Shown here piece by piece: positions 23,901 through 35,626 of a stretch of DNA of 64,000 nucleotides. Numbering within the stretch: the stretch's first letter is position 1; the number at the start of each line of letters is the position of its first letter. A model generated the notes under the pieces. The model was not told the origin of the DNA and did not search any database. It was given only the letters and a program-made list of their open reading frames with translations. Position numbers and translations under genes: made by a program. Origin of the DNA: Gloeopeniophorella convolvens (lineage: Eukaryota > Basidiomycota > Agaricomycetes > Russulales); NCBI GenBank assembly GCA_022496205.1, contig WTXD01000019.1, forward strand, positions 420,863 to 484,862, in the 5' to 3' direction.

Positions 23901-24698
23901 GGACGTTTCATGTCGAAAACGTAGGACTCGGAGCTGGAAAGTGAATGGACAAATACCTGTCCTGAAGTGAGTCGTTAGGAGAGAAGGGAGAGTACTCGCG
24001 CTGTTACTCGCCATCCATCGATGCCGTCCCTATAAAGTCCGCTGTGCTATCGAAGCAGATGTCGATGACCGACGCCGTGTGGGGCTTGAACGACCTAATC
24101 CGTTGGCCAGTCAAGTCTAGAATGTGGACAAAACCACTGTGCGATCCCAGGGCCTATGGGTGACATCAGCATGCAAACTGCACATCAATAAATGACTCAC
24201 CAAAAGTTTGTTGGACACTGCTAGCGCAGACGCAGAGTCCTTCTTGAACAGATCCTGCAACGCACCACCAAGACGCTCATATTTGAGCGCAGGTTCGTCC
24301 TCATCCTCGTCGTCTTCTTCATCCTCGTCACCTTCGCCCTCATCTTCCTCGTCTCCGTCCACATCTTCTTCACTGCCGTCCTCCTCTTCGTCTTCCGCTT
24401 CGGGGGCCCCGCTTTCGGCTTGATCACTGGTGTCACCCTCTTTCTCATCACTGATCTCTGCTTCAGCACTGATACCTGAATGTACTGCAGGGGTGACTGA
24501 GGGCACGTCGGCATCGGAATCTGCGGTTACTGTACAAAGAAATAGTCGGTCGCGAGCATTCAGCGGGACATTGGCAAGCGCACGTGGAGGTGTTGCAGCT
24601 GCAGCAGCTGTTCCATTCGGTTCGTGACCTTCGCTAGTTGAAGTGGTATCTTCAGCTATAGCTGCAGGCTGTGCGGTTTCATGCTCTTCCGTAGACAT
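20976..24698 (-). CDS. VPS41: Vacuolar sorting protein 41 (HOPS subunit)
   Basis: Vps41 is the HOPS subunit that binds the Rab7/Ypt7 GTPase and drives vacuole and late-endosome fusion. The start at 24698 is MSTEEHETAQPAA. About 150 residues of strongly acidic low-complexity sequence (DEEEDGSEEDVDGDEED) precede the beta-propeller: YERLGGALQDLFKKDSASAL, GSHSGFVHILDLTGQRI, TASVIDICFDSTADF, GTLVMHEKGWLGHK, GPIWNIRWRGTLIAWANE and VKVYDTASQTRLTYIERHP. The clathrin-like helical repeat region fills 20.98-22.9 kb, with ERKRYEDALEQIEIMG. The C-terminus holds a zinc-finger-like end (TACPICNLPLQ then FLCRHAVHARHV), but a final Cys pair expected for a full RING is not seen before the stop at 20976. Many short introns; the identity rests on the propeller and domain order. 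Confidence 0.9.
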
Positions 24699-24909
24699 GA
24701 AGGATGCAATCTCAAGGTCACCTGAGAGACTCGCCTGAGATGACGGAAGCACGACTCGGACGCGTTCAAGCGCGGCATACGCAATTTGATGACGTAAAGC
24801 CTTTCGCGTGTCAGGCAGCTCGATTTGTCTCGAACCCGAAATCAACCCGAAATTGTCAGTCGATCAAATTCCTCAGGCCAGCTGGAGAGAGCTGGAGTGA
24901 CTCACCACA

Positions 24910-25522
24910 ATGCCAGGACCCGCAGAGCTTGGAAGTCAGAAAGGAGTCCAGAAACAAGAATTCTCTACCTCTTCCGCGACGAATCAAAGGTTTTCTCAAT
25001 CCTCGTCAGTAAACATCTCAGCTGCACGTCTGTCGCTCCAATCTCACAGCGGAACCCCTTTCGCACAGGATACCTTGCTTTGGACTGAGTGCTCTCTGTG
25101 TGTATTTCCCTGGCTTCTCTTTTCGGTTTACTCACCGCCTCAAGTCTTTGCTTCTGCATTTTTTCCTCCCGCGCTGCATGCGAAAACTTTCACACCGCCC
25201 TTTGTTTTGCGGGTAGGATTTGGTACAGTATTCGCCGGAGCTGGCTATGTCTTGGCCTCAGGAGATTCGAGGAACGGGAGCGGAATTGCCACTGGTGGGA
25301 GCCCCGCTGTTTTTGCTGCCGATTCTACAACTAATTGGTCCGACTACAGCTTGGTCTCTGAGTTACTTTTTGATAGAACAGTTCACACTTGGACTTGAGA
25401 AAACTGCCCGCCTTCCGCGGAGCAGGCTCGCCATTGCTCTCTCTGGCGCAACGGCTGCTACCGCTGCTTTGTACGGGACGGAGCACTTCCTCCAAGACGG
25501 CGAAGATCCAGACTTTAACTGA
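24910..25522 (+). CDS. Small predicted membrane protein of unknown function
   Basis: The start at 24910 reads MPGPAELGSQKGVQKQEF, with a Ser-rich region after it. The hydrophobic part contains FVLRVGFGTVFAGAGYVLAS, then GDSRNGSGIATAWSLSYFLI across an intron at 25295-25349, then LAIALSGATAATAALYGTEH near the end, giving two to three membrane segments. It ends LQDGEDPDFN at 25522. The splice is convincing because it turns two out-of-frame halves into a continuous GIATAWSL. Whether another intron lies in 25090-25150 is unclear. The pattern recalls a small fungal mitochondrial or ER membrane protein, but I cannot name it. It is divergent from VPS41, only 212 bp apart. Confidence 0.6.
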
Positions 25523-25615
25523 TGCGTATCCAGAGGATGAATGCCACCTCATTCTGCTGGTGTTATCACTGGAATGTCTGTTTGGTATGCTACCCAAGCC
25601 TGTCCGTTCATACAA

Positions 25616-28600
25616 TTACAACCCATTCCACTCAAAGCCTTTTTCCACTGCCAACGTCGCAGTCTGCGGCAACACCTGTGAACTAGGGCCAACGGAAACC
25701 TTGTAGCTTCCCGTCTCTACCGCCCACCGTCCCAGGCTCTCGTACCATGACGACACGGCGTACTTGTCAAGGTGTAGTTCGACGAGCTGGCTTGCGCCCG
25801 CATCTAGCGACACCTTCGAGAATGCCTTCAGAGTGAGTGGGGGGTGCGTCAAAGCGGAGCTGGAGGGCCACGCGATATAGAGCTGGGCGACTTCTGAGCC
25901 GGCAATGCTCCCCGTGTTCTTCACTGTGAATATGACAGTGACATCGATGTCGTCGTCCACAAAGATAGGCTTTGACACCTCCAGGCCCGAGTATTGGAAG
26001 GTCGTGTAAGACAGGCCATGTCTTGTGAGCAGGTCAATGGGATTTCTCAGGGGAGAAGGTCAGAACCTTACCCGAAAGCGAACTCAGGCTCAATATTCCT
26101 GTGCTGATAATGCTTATAGCCCTGATGGATTGTGAGCAAATTGTACAATTGTGTACAAATGACCAAGACACGAACCACAAAGATATCTTCGGCATAGAGG
26201 ACCTTGATCATACGTGAGCCTGAGTAAATTATGCAACAAAGCAGCGGGCTTGGTTACCTTCCCGTCGTCTACATTGAAATGACCGAACGAAGGAACGTCT
26301 TCCAGACGCTTAGGAAAAGTAAGGGAAAGCTTTCCCGAAGGATTGACTTTGCCAAAGAGCACGTCCGCGATGGCGTCCCCGGTCGCGTTGCCGAGGTACC
26401 AAGTGTGAACGATCGCGGGAACGGCTTTTGTCCAGGGCATAGTGATAGATGAACCCTGAAAAGGTTCGATGAGCATGTTAGGAGTACTTGAGCACCATAC
26501 TGTCCCTCACGGATTGCGTCACGACCACTGTCCTAGGATTGGCTTCAGCTACTTTGCGAATGAGCTCGTTGGTCCTTCCAGGCAGGTTCAGGGTGGTACG
26601 GTCGTACCCTTCTGTCTCCCTTAGTACGCGTTCCTAGGTGTGAGAACTAATCGACGAGGAAGCGGGGTAGATCTTACCAGTCAGCATTCAGACCCACGAC
26701 GGCAATGACCGCGTCAGCCTCCTTTGCAAGCTGGACAGCACTTTGAAGGAGCTCTTCTGGGTCCTGGACTTCGGCACCTCCCAGGCGAACACCAGGATTC
26801 GCTTCCATCACCGCCTCATCCTCATCCCCGTCTGCAGGCCCGCGGACGTTGCAGAACTCGACGTAGATCGAGTGTGCTTTGTTCGCAACGAGCTGGACGG
26901 TTCCTTTCTCTTCCTGAGTGCCACATCCGAAGAACTCCTCTCCCCGACGCTGCCGGGTCCAGTTATCGATGACAAGCTTGTCATCAACCCAGAGCTACAT
27001 TCCCGATCAGCAGCAGGAACACCATGAGATGCATCCAAAAACGGACCTTGGCCCTTCCTGCCACGGAAAGTCCGAATTCGAAGGCGGTGTCCTTCTCGCG
27101 CGGTTTCAGCTGTCCGCGGAGTCGGAGTGTCCACTTGCGCGTGATGCCTTGAGGGGCGGAAAGACTGACAAAGATGCGCGTCTCGTCAATCACACGAGTC
27201 TGGAACGGCTCCTCTACGACCGTCATGCTCTCCTCGTCCACATGCTTGTGCCAGGTTCCGAGCCAGCCACGCTCTCCCGTGGCCGTGAAGATATCAAAAT
27301 CGAGGGAGGGTAATGTCATGAATGCTGCAGTTTACAGCAGTCAGAGACTAACCAAATTGAGAGGGAGACGGTACTAACCTCGGGCGCCCTCGCTGTACGT
27401 GACTTGCACGTCCTTCGGCAGAGCATTGACAATTCCGTCGTACGGCGATACAAAGTAAGATGGCTTCAAGGCAGCCGAACCGCCTCCAGATAGAACAAGA
27501 GCCTTTGCGTTTCCCCCGACAATTGCAATCTTCTTGAGATTATGAGCTTGAAGTGGGAGGGTGGCGTTGTTATTCTTCAACAGGACAATTGACTCCCTCG
27601 CAACTTTGCGCATGAGCGCCTTATCCTCCTCACTCTCATGTGTGTACTCCTTGCCATCACCATCGAGCACCTGCAATGTGATTGGGAATCGATCAAGAGC
27701 CCGACTACGCGCGCACAGTTGGGAAGACGGACCTCCGGTGCTCCCTTAGCGCACTTCTGGACAAGCTCCAGAACTTTCCGTGCACGTTCTTTGATGGTGC
27801 GAACGGTGACTTTCTTTGCCGCAATGGACCTACTGACGTATTCATATGTGCGCCATTTGTTGACGCCAGGCATCTCGAGATCGAGTCCCGCGTTGATTGC
27901 GAGATCTACGCTGTACGTGCCAAACCTGATGATACAACGGTCGATCAGCACCAGATACAATTTGAGTTTTACACATGATGGTATTCTCACCAATCGCTCA
28001 TGACCATACCCTCAAACTGCCACTCCTTCCTGAGGATGTCGCGCAGCAAGAGCGGGTTTTCCGAGGCGTGTGGCCCATTGACGCGGTTATACCTAAATCA
28101 CGTCAGGACGTTTTGCCTCGGCCACGTGGACGAGGCCCGAAGCGAAGCGTACGCTGTCATAATGGACCAGGGCTTCGCGTACTTCTGCACAAGCATAAAT
28201 GGCATTAGATATACTTCCCGGAGTGCGCGCTGGCTGAGCACGCTGTCATATCCCATGCGCTCATTCTCCTTGTCGTTGGCCCTAATTCAGGACAGATCAG
28301 CGCAGGGGTCAGCGGATGGAACCAGATGGCCTTACACAAAGTGCTTGATAGTTACACCTATCCCACCCTTTTGTACGCCTGTCACGTATGCAGAGGAGAT
28401 GACCCCAGAAAGGTGCGGATCCTCTGAAAAGCTTTCGAAACTCTGCGTCACAGGTCATGATCTACCGTGCCGGGTACTATGTTGTGCGCAGGGACTCACG
28501 CGACCCCCAAGCGGGTTCTGATAGATAGTCAGAATCTTGGACAAACTGGTAGCGCGCGGGCTGCTCACGCGCTGAATGTTGCAAGTGGGTGCAAGTACAA

Positions 28601-29070
28601 GCGAGGCAGCTCTGAGCTTCGCCTCGCCGGCGAGCAGCCGGAGCCCGACATCCTCGATAAGGCTGCTATCCCATGTCGCACCAAGTGCTGTTGCGGACTA
28701 CGGTACGTCAGTCAACCTCAGGATAAGAATGACGAACAGTGTGCACCGGAAGGCACTTGGCAGGAGTCCCCATGAAGAAATGGTTACCGCGAATGCCTTG
28801 GCATGTTAAAGTCAGGTCGTGATCCCGGGTATCTTACTGGTCACCATTCACCGTACCATTAGGTCCGTCGCTAACCTAGGCAGCGCCACGTAAGCATTTG
28901 GAGGAGGGATATCAGCAGGGAACGCTCACTTTCACTGCTGGAACACCAAGGCGCTCTATGGCAGATGTGTGCCAAAATCCGACGCCTCCAATGAGCTTGA
29001 TGGCCTCCTCTGTTGTCAGGTTCTCGAGGACTTCATCGAGGTTCGCGTTTGCAAAACCTGAAGGTGGCAT
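25616..29070 (-). CDS. Beta-glucosidase, glycoside hydrolase family 3, with PA14 domain
   Basis: This hydrolyses terminal beta-D-glucosyl residues of cello-oligosaccharides or glucosides. The start at 29070 is [20 protein letters not shown], followed by VSDGPNGVRG across the first intron. The catalytic nucleophile Asp lies in GMVMSDWFGTYS, with an intron splitting the Trp codon. Then come [29 protein letters not shown] and [20 protein letters not shown]. The PA14 insert ([17 protein letters not shown]) is followed by [20 protein letters not shown] and the C-terminal fibronectin III-like domain ([20 protein letters not shown]), with a stop at 25616. There is no N-terminal signal peptide, so the enzyme is probably intracellular, as in PA14-bearing yeast and mould GH3 enzymes. 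At least eight introns. It converges with the small membrane protein gene. Confidence 0.92.
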
Positions 29071-29459
29071 GGCGGTCTGTGCGCTTGTTCAAGAAACACG
29101 GAAGAGTCGGGTCAAGTCACAAGGCGACAGTAAATCGTTGAGAAAGACGAGGAAATCAGACATGGCATTGGGTTGTTTAAGTAGCCACCAGAGATAAAGA
29201 GGAGAACAGACAATTTGCTTCGGCACCCCGCACCGACCATGCTGCACGTGCCCTAACAAACCCGAGGTTTTGCCGCCCTACCCAATCCCGTCAACGCCGC
29301 GATCGTCGATGCCCATACAGGGCCTCAGCAGACCAACTGTCGTAAGCAGCCAGCATGGCAAAACGCATGGATCAAATGCCGGAAACGCGCATGAGCGGGC
29401 CTGAAAGGATCAGCCAAGATTAGCAACTTTTCGCAACGTCTCTGGGCACTAGCTCACAC
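29071..29459. other. Promoter side of the beta-glucosidase
   Basis: This 389 bp stretch lies between the CHS5 stop and the GH3 start. No CreA-like cluster or TATA box stands out by eye. Confidence 0.4.
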
Positions 29460-31065
29460 TTAGTTTAGTGATATCTCTTCGGTTTCCCCAACATCCTCAT
29501 CACCATCGTCTTGATGACCTGACTGTCTCTCCTTCTCTACCGGAGGCGGTGGCGGTACTTCTACGCTCGAAGGCGTCGCCACGCTGACGGTCGTCAACCC
29601 TGCATTCTCAGCCCCTTCATCGTGGCCCCGCGGTACGCCCACCGAACTAGCATTCGCTTGCGGGTCCGACGTGCTGCTAGTAGACGAGGAACTAGAAGGC
29701 TGAGACGGCGGAAACTTGAACTCGCGGTCCATGGTTCCATGCCTAGTTCGCGGTGGTCCCTTGTTTCTGGTCGGCCTCGTGTCCGGAACCATGTCTTGAG
29801 CTTCGTCTCCTTCTGCGGCTTCTTCTGGTGTAGACTCAATTTTACGCGCCACTCTTGACTGGGTTTCGGAATGGATTGATTGCGAGGGGCCTGGCGATGT
29901 AGGCGTACGAGAGGGTGCAGGCATGGAAGCGCGGTTCGCCGCTTTCGCGGCTTGTGCACTCTGCGGAAGCGAGGCTTGCGACATTGACTGGGGGCGTGTG
30001 AAAGGAGCGGAATTGATTGGCGTAGACTGGGTCGTGCCAAGGTAGAATCCCGAGATAGGGATCATCCTAAACACAGAATTAGCGGGTGTATTAATGCTGG
30101 GACGAAAGTCGTACTTCTTCTCGGCGTGGCATGCTAAGATCCACTGTGGTTGCACCACCGGTATGCTGAGTTGCAATGCCCTTTGATACTCCACTCCGGG
30201 AGCACTACTGATGCTGCCAGCAGCTTGTGCACCAGACGGAGTTGCGGCCGGGGTTGTGCAGACGAAGTGAGTCGTGTCAATTTGGATCTTGTCGCTCCAT
30301 TTAGCACGCATCTCTTGTAACGCCAGTTTTGCATTCTCTAGTAGCACAGAATCTTGGACATTACCGAAGCATACAGATATACCGGATGTGTCTGTCATGG
30401 TGTGCGTACGGACCCGAATAAGGTTCGACTGGAAAATCCCTGCAGATGTGCGAAGGATGAGGCGAAACGAATAATCGGTATTGATGTCAAGGCCAGACAG
30501 CTTGGTCGAGGTATTTTGCAGGGGTGAAGGTATCGCTGCGAGGCGCTGACCGTTCTTGTAAATGTCGAGAGATCGCAAAGTGGCTGTAGCCAGTTCAAGT
30601 GGTGGCCACTCCAGCGTTACTGATGTCTGCGTCACGTTGCGCAGCTGGATGTCCCTGTGTTAGCCCTGCCCTATTAAACAAGCAGGCACTCACGCTAATC
30701 TGAGGGGCCTTCGGAGTCCTGCGACCGTATTCCTCTAAAATGTCACTCTGCAATTCCCAGAACTCGCGGTCCCGCTTGTGCTCTTCGGTAACGTTCTGAG
30801 TGACGGAAATATTGACAATTGAACCGGTGGTAGCTCCGGGTGGGAGAAGAAGGGAAGGAAACTCGATGAGGTGGGCCCTTTCTCCAAGAAGGATCTAATT
30901 GGTAGGATCAATCCAAAGGACAACTATGCGCTGAGGGCGATTGACATACAGCCATGCCAGCATCTGTGACGCAGCTCAATCTCGTCAGTTCCATAGTATC
31001 TTGATGCTAGACGTACCCAGTTTCCCAACTGTGAACATGAACGTATCCGGTGAGTTGTGCGACAT
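29460..31065 (-). CDS. CHS5: Exomer component Chs5 (FN3-BRCT)
   Basis: Chs5 is the scaffold of the exomer coat that exports chitin synthase and other cargo from the trans-Golgi to the surface. The start at 31065 is MSHNSPDTFMFTVGKL. Splicing gives KLDAGMAILLGERAHLIEFP, the conserved Chs5 N-terminal dimerisation region, then EFWELQSDILEEYGRR. The FN3 domain is VTLEWPPLELATATLRSLDI with YSFRLILRTSAGI. The BRCT domain follows: ISVCFGNVQDSV, HFVCTTPAA and VQPQWILACHAEKKY. After about residue 270 the protein is acidic and low-complexity, ending DEDVGETEEISLN at 29460. The FN3-BRCT order is diagnostic. At least three introns. Confidence 0.93.
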
Positions 31066-31376
31066 CTTGATGATGGACAAAACAGCGGACGAGAGTTGAC
31101 GTTGAACAACAGGACCCGCAGATAGTAGCGTAACTGAGCAGAACGGTACCGGACGCGAACGCCGCACGCCGGGTCCTGAGTAAGTCATCACCACATGGAC
31201 GCTCAATCGAATTCTCCCACGGGCTATGGCCAGGGACCTTCCACTCGCCTTCCACAAACACTGACGGGCCTTGGCAGACTACACCACAGTGGGAGCGGGT
31301 TAAAGCCTACGCTGTTACCAATTCACTGTCTATCTAGAGCCACGTGTATATACAGCATCAACTATAAATGGTTCAA
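31066..31376. other. CHS5 promoter region / CDK8 3' region
   Basis: This 311 bp spacer lies between minus-strand genes. No gene seen. Confidence 0.4.
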
Positions 31377-32927
31377 TCATCCCAACCTGGCCTTCTTCCG
31401 AGTGTGACCCCCGTGGCCTGCACTCAAGCTCGCAAAGCTCGTAACGCTGCCATGGGTTTGACCTTGTAGGTGTGGTTGTTGCGTGAACTGAGCTGGCAGG
31501 TGTTGTGCGTGCGTTGCATTGACAGGCATCATCGATGGTGCATCGTCCTGAGTGATCCGACGCTGAGGGGGGAGCTGCGACGGAGAGCTGCGCTGCTGGT
31601 GAAATGCGCTAAAAAATGACAAGGCCCGATGAGCGATCAAACTTCGTCTTCGGAGACTCGGCATACTCATAGGTTGGCCTCGGCTCATCCCGGAACCACC
31701 CGTGCTGGAGAGCTTCTCTGGCGTTCATCCTCCTGTCGGGGTCGTAGATGAAGAGCTTGCTTAGAAAATCGATGGCGGTAGGCGGCAAGGACCGCTGTTT
31801 GCACCAGGCATCTAGACGGTTTGGATAGCTGCCCGGCCATGTTTAGCAAGAAGGGCGATAAATCGTCGAGGAATACACACTCATCTAAGCGCTTCACATT
31901 CTGATACTCTGGTGTGTTTCGCATCCCTGGCCACTCTCGTTCTACAGCGACGAGTTAACACACGGGCTAGTGCTGGTCACGGTGCAGCATCTCGGCCATG
32001 GCCTACCATCTGGTTTCCCGAGCACTTCAATGACCTTCAGAAGCTGATCTCTTTGGAAGGGTACGTTCTTCTTCGAATCCAGCTTTGCCTCTTCACCTTT
32101 GAAGATCGGGCGAAGGCTGGCTAATTCGGCCATAACGCAGCCTACAGCCCAACAGTCAACTGCCTTGTGATAATGCTTTGACCCCATAAGAAGCTCCGGC
32201 GAACGATACCAAATGGTGACGACGACTTTGTCTCCTGTGAATAATGGCTGCAACGGTTGGTATGTCAGGCGTGCAAGGCCAAGATCCCCGATCTTGACTA
32301 TGCCGGTGGAGGTTATCAGAATATTGGCGGGTTTGAGATCTCGGTGCAATATGTGAGAATCATGAAGATACAAGAGGCCGTTCAAGAGCTGGTAAATCAG
32401 GGACTTGAGCAAGTCTTGTGGTATGTGAGAGCGAAGGGTTTGAGAGTAATGGTGGATGACTTGCTAAGTGCAGCGTCAGCCAGACGCGTGGGCATGAGCG
32501 CAGAAGACCGACAAGGAAGTCATGTTCGGCATATTCGAAGACCATGTATATAGATTTGTCTTCCAGGATGACCTCCTTCAGTGCGACGACATTGTCGTGG
32601 CATATTTCCCTATTCAACTATTCGACGTTTTACAAAATCGGAGCAACGTAGGGAGCGTGCACGTACCGCGATCTCACGAATAGCGCTCTGGCTAATTCCC
32701 GTGTATGCTGCCACATCGCCATCTTTGTCGGGTTTGAACTTCTTTATGGCATGAAGCCTCGCATCTTCGTCCTTGCTTTGAGCTTTATAAACTCGGCCAT
32801 AGGTTCCAGATGAGATAAAACCCAGAATAGTGTACTTGGATGTGACGCTGCGGTGGGCTTCATCACGCTTGGCACGGTAGACCCGCATCACATCGTGCTG
32901 TATTGCGTGAGACCAGTCGTCAACCAT
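31377..32927 (-). CDS. SSN3: Mediator kinase Cdk8 (Ssn3/Srb10)
   Basis: This is the cyclin C-dependent kinase of the Mediator kinase module, which phosphorylates transcription factors and the RNA polymerase II tail in the nucleus. The start at 32927 is [20 protein letters not shown]. The kinase shows [14 protein letters not shown] (Gly loop), [22 protein letters not shown] (the cyclin-binding helix that replaces PSTAIRE), [31 protein letters not shown] (Leu in place of Phe in DFG, as in fungal Cdk8), and [19 protein letters not shown]. The C-terminal tail is His/Gln/Pro-rich and ends HTRKKARLG at 31377. Introns fall after IREIA, after the hinge and in the C-lobe. It shares a 335 bp divergent promoter with RPD3. 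Confidence 0.94.
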
Positions 32928-33262
32928 TGAAGGCGGCTATTCAAGTGGAAGCATGCGTGTAAGTGCCTGCCAACTCCGGTTTCAATGGCAGTGACGATAC
33001 GCAGGAAGGATGGAGCGACTCGGACCCAAGCGTGCTGTGGGACTTGCATCGGCTCTCTCGGCCCGAGACGTAAGCCGGTCTTTCCGGTGTCTTTCCGGTC
33101 AAAGCTCTCGATCTGGGGTCACGGTCTCGATATTGAAGCTCTCGAACAACCTGCCATAATCCTATTAACGTGCCCCGTGTGGTATCCCGTCTACCACTCC
33201 GGTCATACTAGCCCTTTCTGTTCCTTTGCAAGCTCTTCAGACTTACCGACTATTTCCGCCTC
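32928..33262. promoter_or_regulatory. Divergent promoter CDK8/RPD3
   Basis: About 335 bp separate the two starts, so two transcriptional regulators share one upstream region. A CTTTCCGGTGTCTTTCCGGT direct repeat is visible near 33077-33100. Function unknown. Confidence 0.45.
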
Positions 33263-35272
33263 ATGACGCGTCGTTCAGTGTCCTACTACTACGATCGTCA
33301 GTCCCCCGAGTCCTATTCATCGCTACAACTGACCGCCATTCCAGCTGATGTTGGGGCGTATTCATATGGCCTCGGACATCCAATGAAACCCCTCCGCATG
33401 CGCATAACCCATGAACTTCTCACTGCATACGACATGCTCGACAAGATGGATGTTCTTGTGAGTCGCCTCACTATTTCGGGACACTGTCTGAGGTCTGCCA
33501 CAGAGAGCAGAGCGTGCCACTCCAGAAATCATGACATCCTTTCACACCGATGAATATATCCACTTCCTTGCCAGAGTTACCCCAGAAACAGCAGAGGAAC
33601 TGACCTACAACGGGACGAGATGTGAGGTTTGGTCCACTGAGCCATTGTCAAGGAACTAAACCTATTGGCCAAGTCCTGGTTGGAGACGATAACCCAGCTT
33701 TCGAAGGTGTCTTTGAATTCTGCTCCATCTCTGCTGGTGGCACCATAGGTTGGTGACCTGTGCTATTCCTTGGGCTCTTGCAAGTCGAAGGGCTTATTCG
33801 ACATCCCAGCTGCTGCAAAGCGAATCACCTCAGGTGCAGCAGACATATCAATAAACTGGGCTGGAGGTCTCCATCATGCCAAGAAAAGGGAAGCTTCAGG
33901 TTTCTGTTATATCAACGACATTGTCCTTGGGATTCTCGAACTCCTGCGAACATATCCAAGGGTGCTGTACATCGACATCGATTGTCACCACGGAGACGGC
34001 GTCGAAGAGGCATTCTACACAACGAACCGGGTCATGACTTGCAGCTTCCATAAATTTGGAGAATATTTCCCTGGGACAGGGACTCAGGAAGATCGGGGAC
34101 GGGGAAAGGGGACAGGATATGCCATCAATGTTCCTCTAAAGGATGGTCTCAATGACGAATCTTTCAAAAGCATATACGAGCCAGTAAGGCGATCTCTTTG
34201 GGAAGTGTTGCACTAGCAATGACCGTTGGTTTCAGGTCATCGCTCGCGCTGTGGAAGTCTTTCGACCCTCCGTGATCGTCCTGCAATGCGGGGCTGATTC
34301 ACTCGCAGGCGATAAACTAGGATGTTTCAATGTGACAATGCAAGGGCATGCACATTGCGTCCGTTTCGTTCGCGACATGAATATTCCATTCATTCTACTC
34401 GGCGGTGGTGGATACACGGTAAAGAACGCCTCGCGGACGTGGGCCTATGAGACCGCATGCGCCCTAGGTATAGAAGCTGAAATCGATCTCAACCTCCCAT
34501 GGAACGAGTTTTTCGACTGGTTCGGCCCCCGATACCGGCTAGAAGTTGCGGAGAACAACATGGAGGATATGAACCTGAAAGACGGCTCTCTGGATAGAGT
34601 CAGGTGAGATAGTTCAGGCGCTCCAAGTCATTGACCTGATTTGCCCCAGGGAGACGGCCTTGCAACAGCTCTCCGAGCTACAAGCAGCCCCTTCTGTGGG
34701 TCTCCATGATGTGCCTCGGGAAAGTGTCGGGCAGCATCTTGGGCTCACGACGGACGAGGATTCAACATCAAGAGATGAACTGGACGACAAGCTCGCCCGT
34801 AAGCTATGCGTTTATAGCTGAAAATATCTTATGTGAACTCCCTATAGAACACGCACGCTACGTGTACCAGTTACAGGAGATAGATGCGCATGAGCCTGAC
34901 TCTGATGAGTCGGAAGACTTCGATGCCTATCGGTATGATTCTGCCGACTCTACCGCCAGCCGAAATCGCCGAAATCGACAACAACGCTCGAGGCAGAAAA
35001 AGCGAATAAGCATCATGTCCAACGAGTGGTATGAAGTGCCTCAGCTGAATCACTTTGGCTACTACAACCCCGCCAACGACGAAAACGGGAGGGGTTCTGT
35101 GTTAGGGAAGCCACGATTCTTCGAGAGTCGATTGCGATGGGATATTGATGCGCGAAGAGTCGTTGCAAATAGCGACATCCGCCTCAGCGTGAGGAATCTC
35201 ATGGAGAGAGGCGGGCCGAAAGCTGACGTCATGGACGTGGACGAAGACGGCATAGAGGAAGAAGATACGTAG
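33263..35272 (+). CDS. RPD3: Class I histone deacetylase Rpd3
   Basis: This zinc-dependent lysine deacetylase is the catalytic subunit of Sin3/Rpd3 complexes. The start at 33263 is [11 protein letters not shown], with an intron joining it to [19 protein letters not shown]. Then [40 protein letters not shown] and [19 protein letters not shown]. The active site [20 protein letters not shown] has the His-His dyad; the zinc ligands lie in [11 protein letters not shown] and the later [10 protein letters not shown]. The substrate-channel region [20 protein letters not shown] is intact. After the catalytic domain comes a family-typical C-terminal region ([20 protein letters not shown]), then a longer tail with [15 protein letters not shown], ending [11 protein letters not shown] at 35272. 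Seven or so introns restore one continuous frame. The next gene downstream encodes an SRA-domain protein. Confidence 0.95.
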
Positions 35273-35626
35273 ACCTTGCGTAGACCATACCACCGGGTCC
35301 GTGTGTTCTGGGTGTTGCCATTGTAATTTTGACGCGACTCACGAATTGTATCCATGTATCACCACTATAATATATGCAGCGTGAGGAAGTTTCAGTGGTG
35401 GTCAGCGATTCATCTCATTCATCTCCCCAACGGCGTGCAGCACGGGTCCGCGTCTGCCTGCATAGCCGCTACGCGCGGTCGCGGGCTGTCACGATCACGT
35501 GCACCGTGACTGTCGCGGCTTAGCGGAATACGAGAAAGGCAACATCTCAGGTTACTTCCGTTCGCGTTCGAGATTCCACTATCTCGCTCAAACCCGTCCA
35601 CTTCCACCTCCAGTTTCGTTACCAAC
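35273..35626. other. Spacer between RPD3 and the SRA gene
   Basis: This 354 bp stretch is the 3' end of RPD3 and the presumed promoter of the SRA gene. No repeat seen. Confidence 0.4.

Noticed and set aside
24208..24423. Poly-serine open frame
   Set aside because: It is the antisense of the acidic Asp/Glu tract of VPS41 (GAN/GAY codons read backwards give Ser), so it is a composition artefact.
18375..33262. Secondary-metabolite gene cluster
   Set aside because: Neighbouring genes are unrelated housekeeping genes; there is no synthase, P450 or tailoring enzyme. The GNAT and the beta-glucosidase stand alone.
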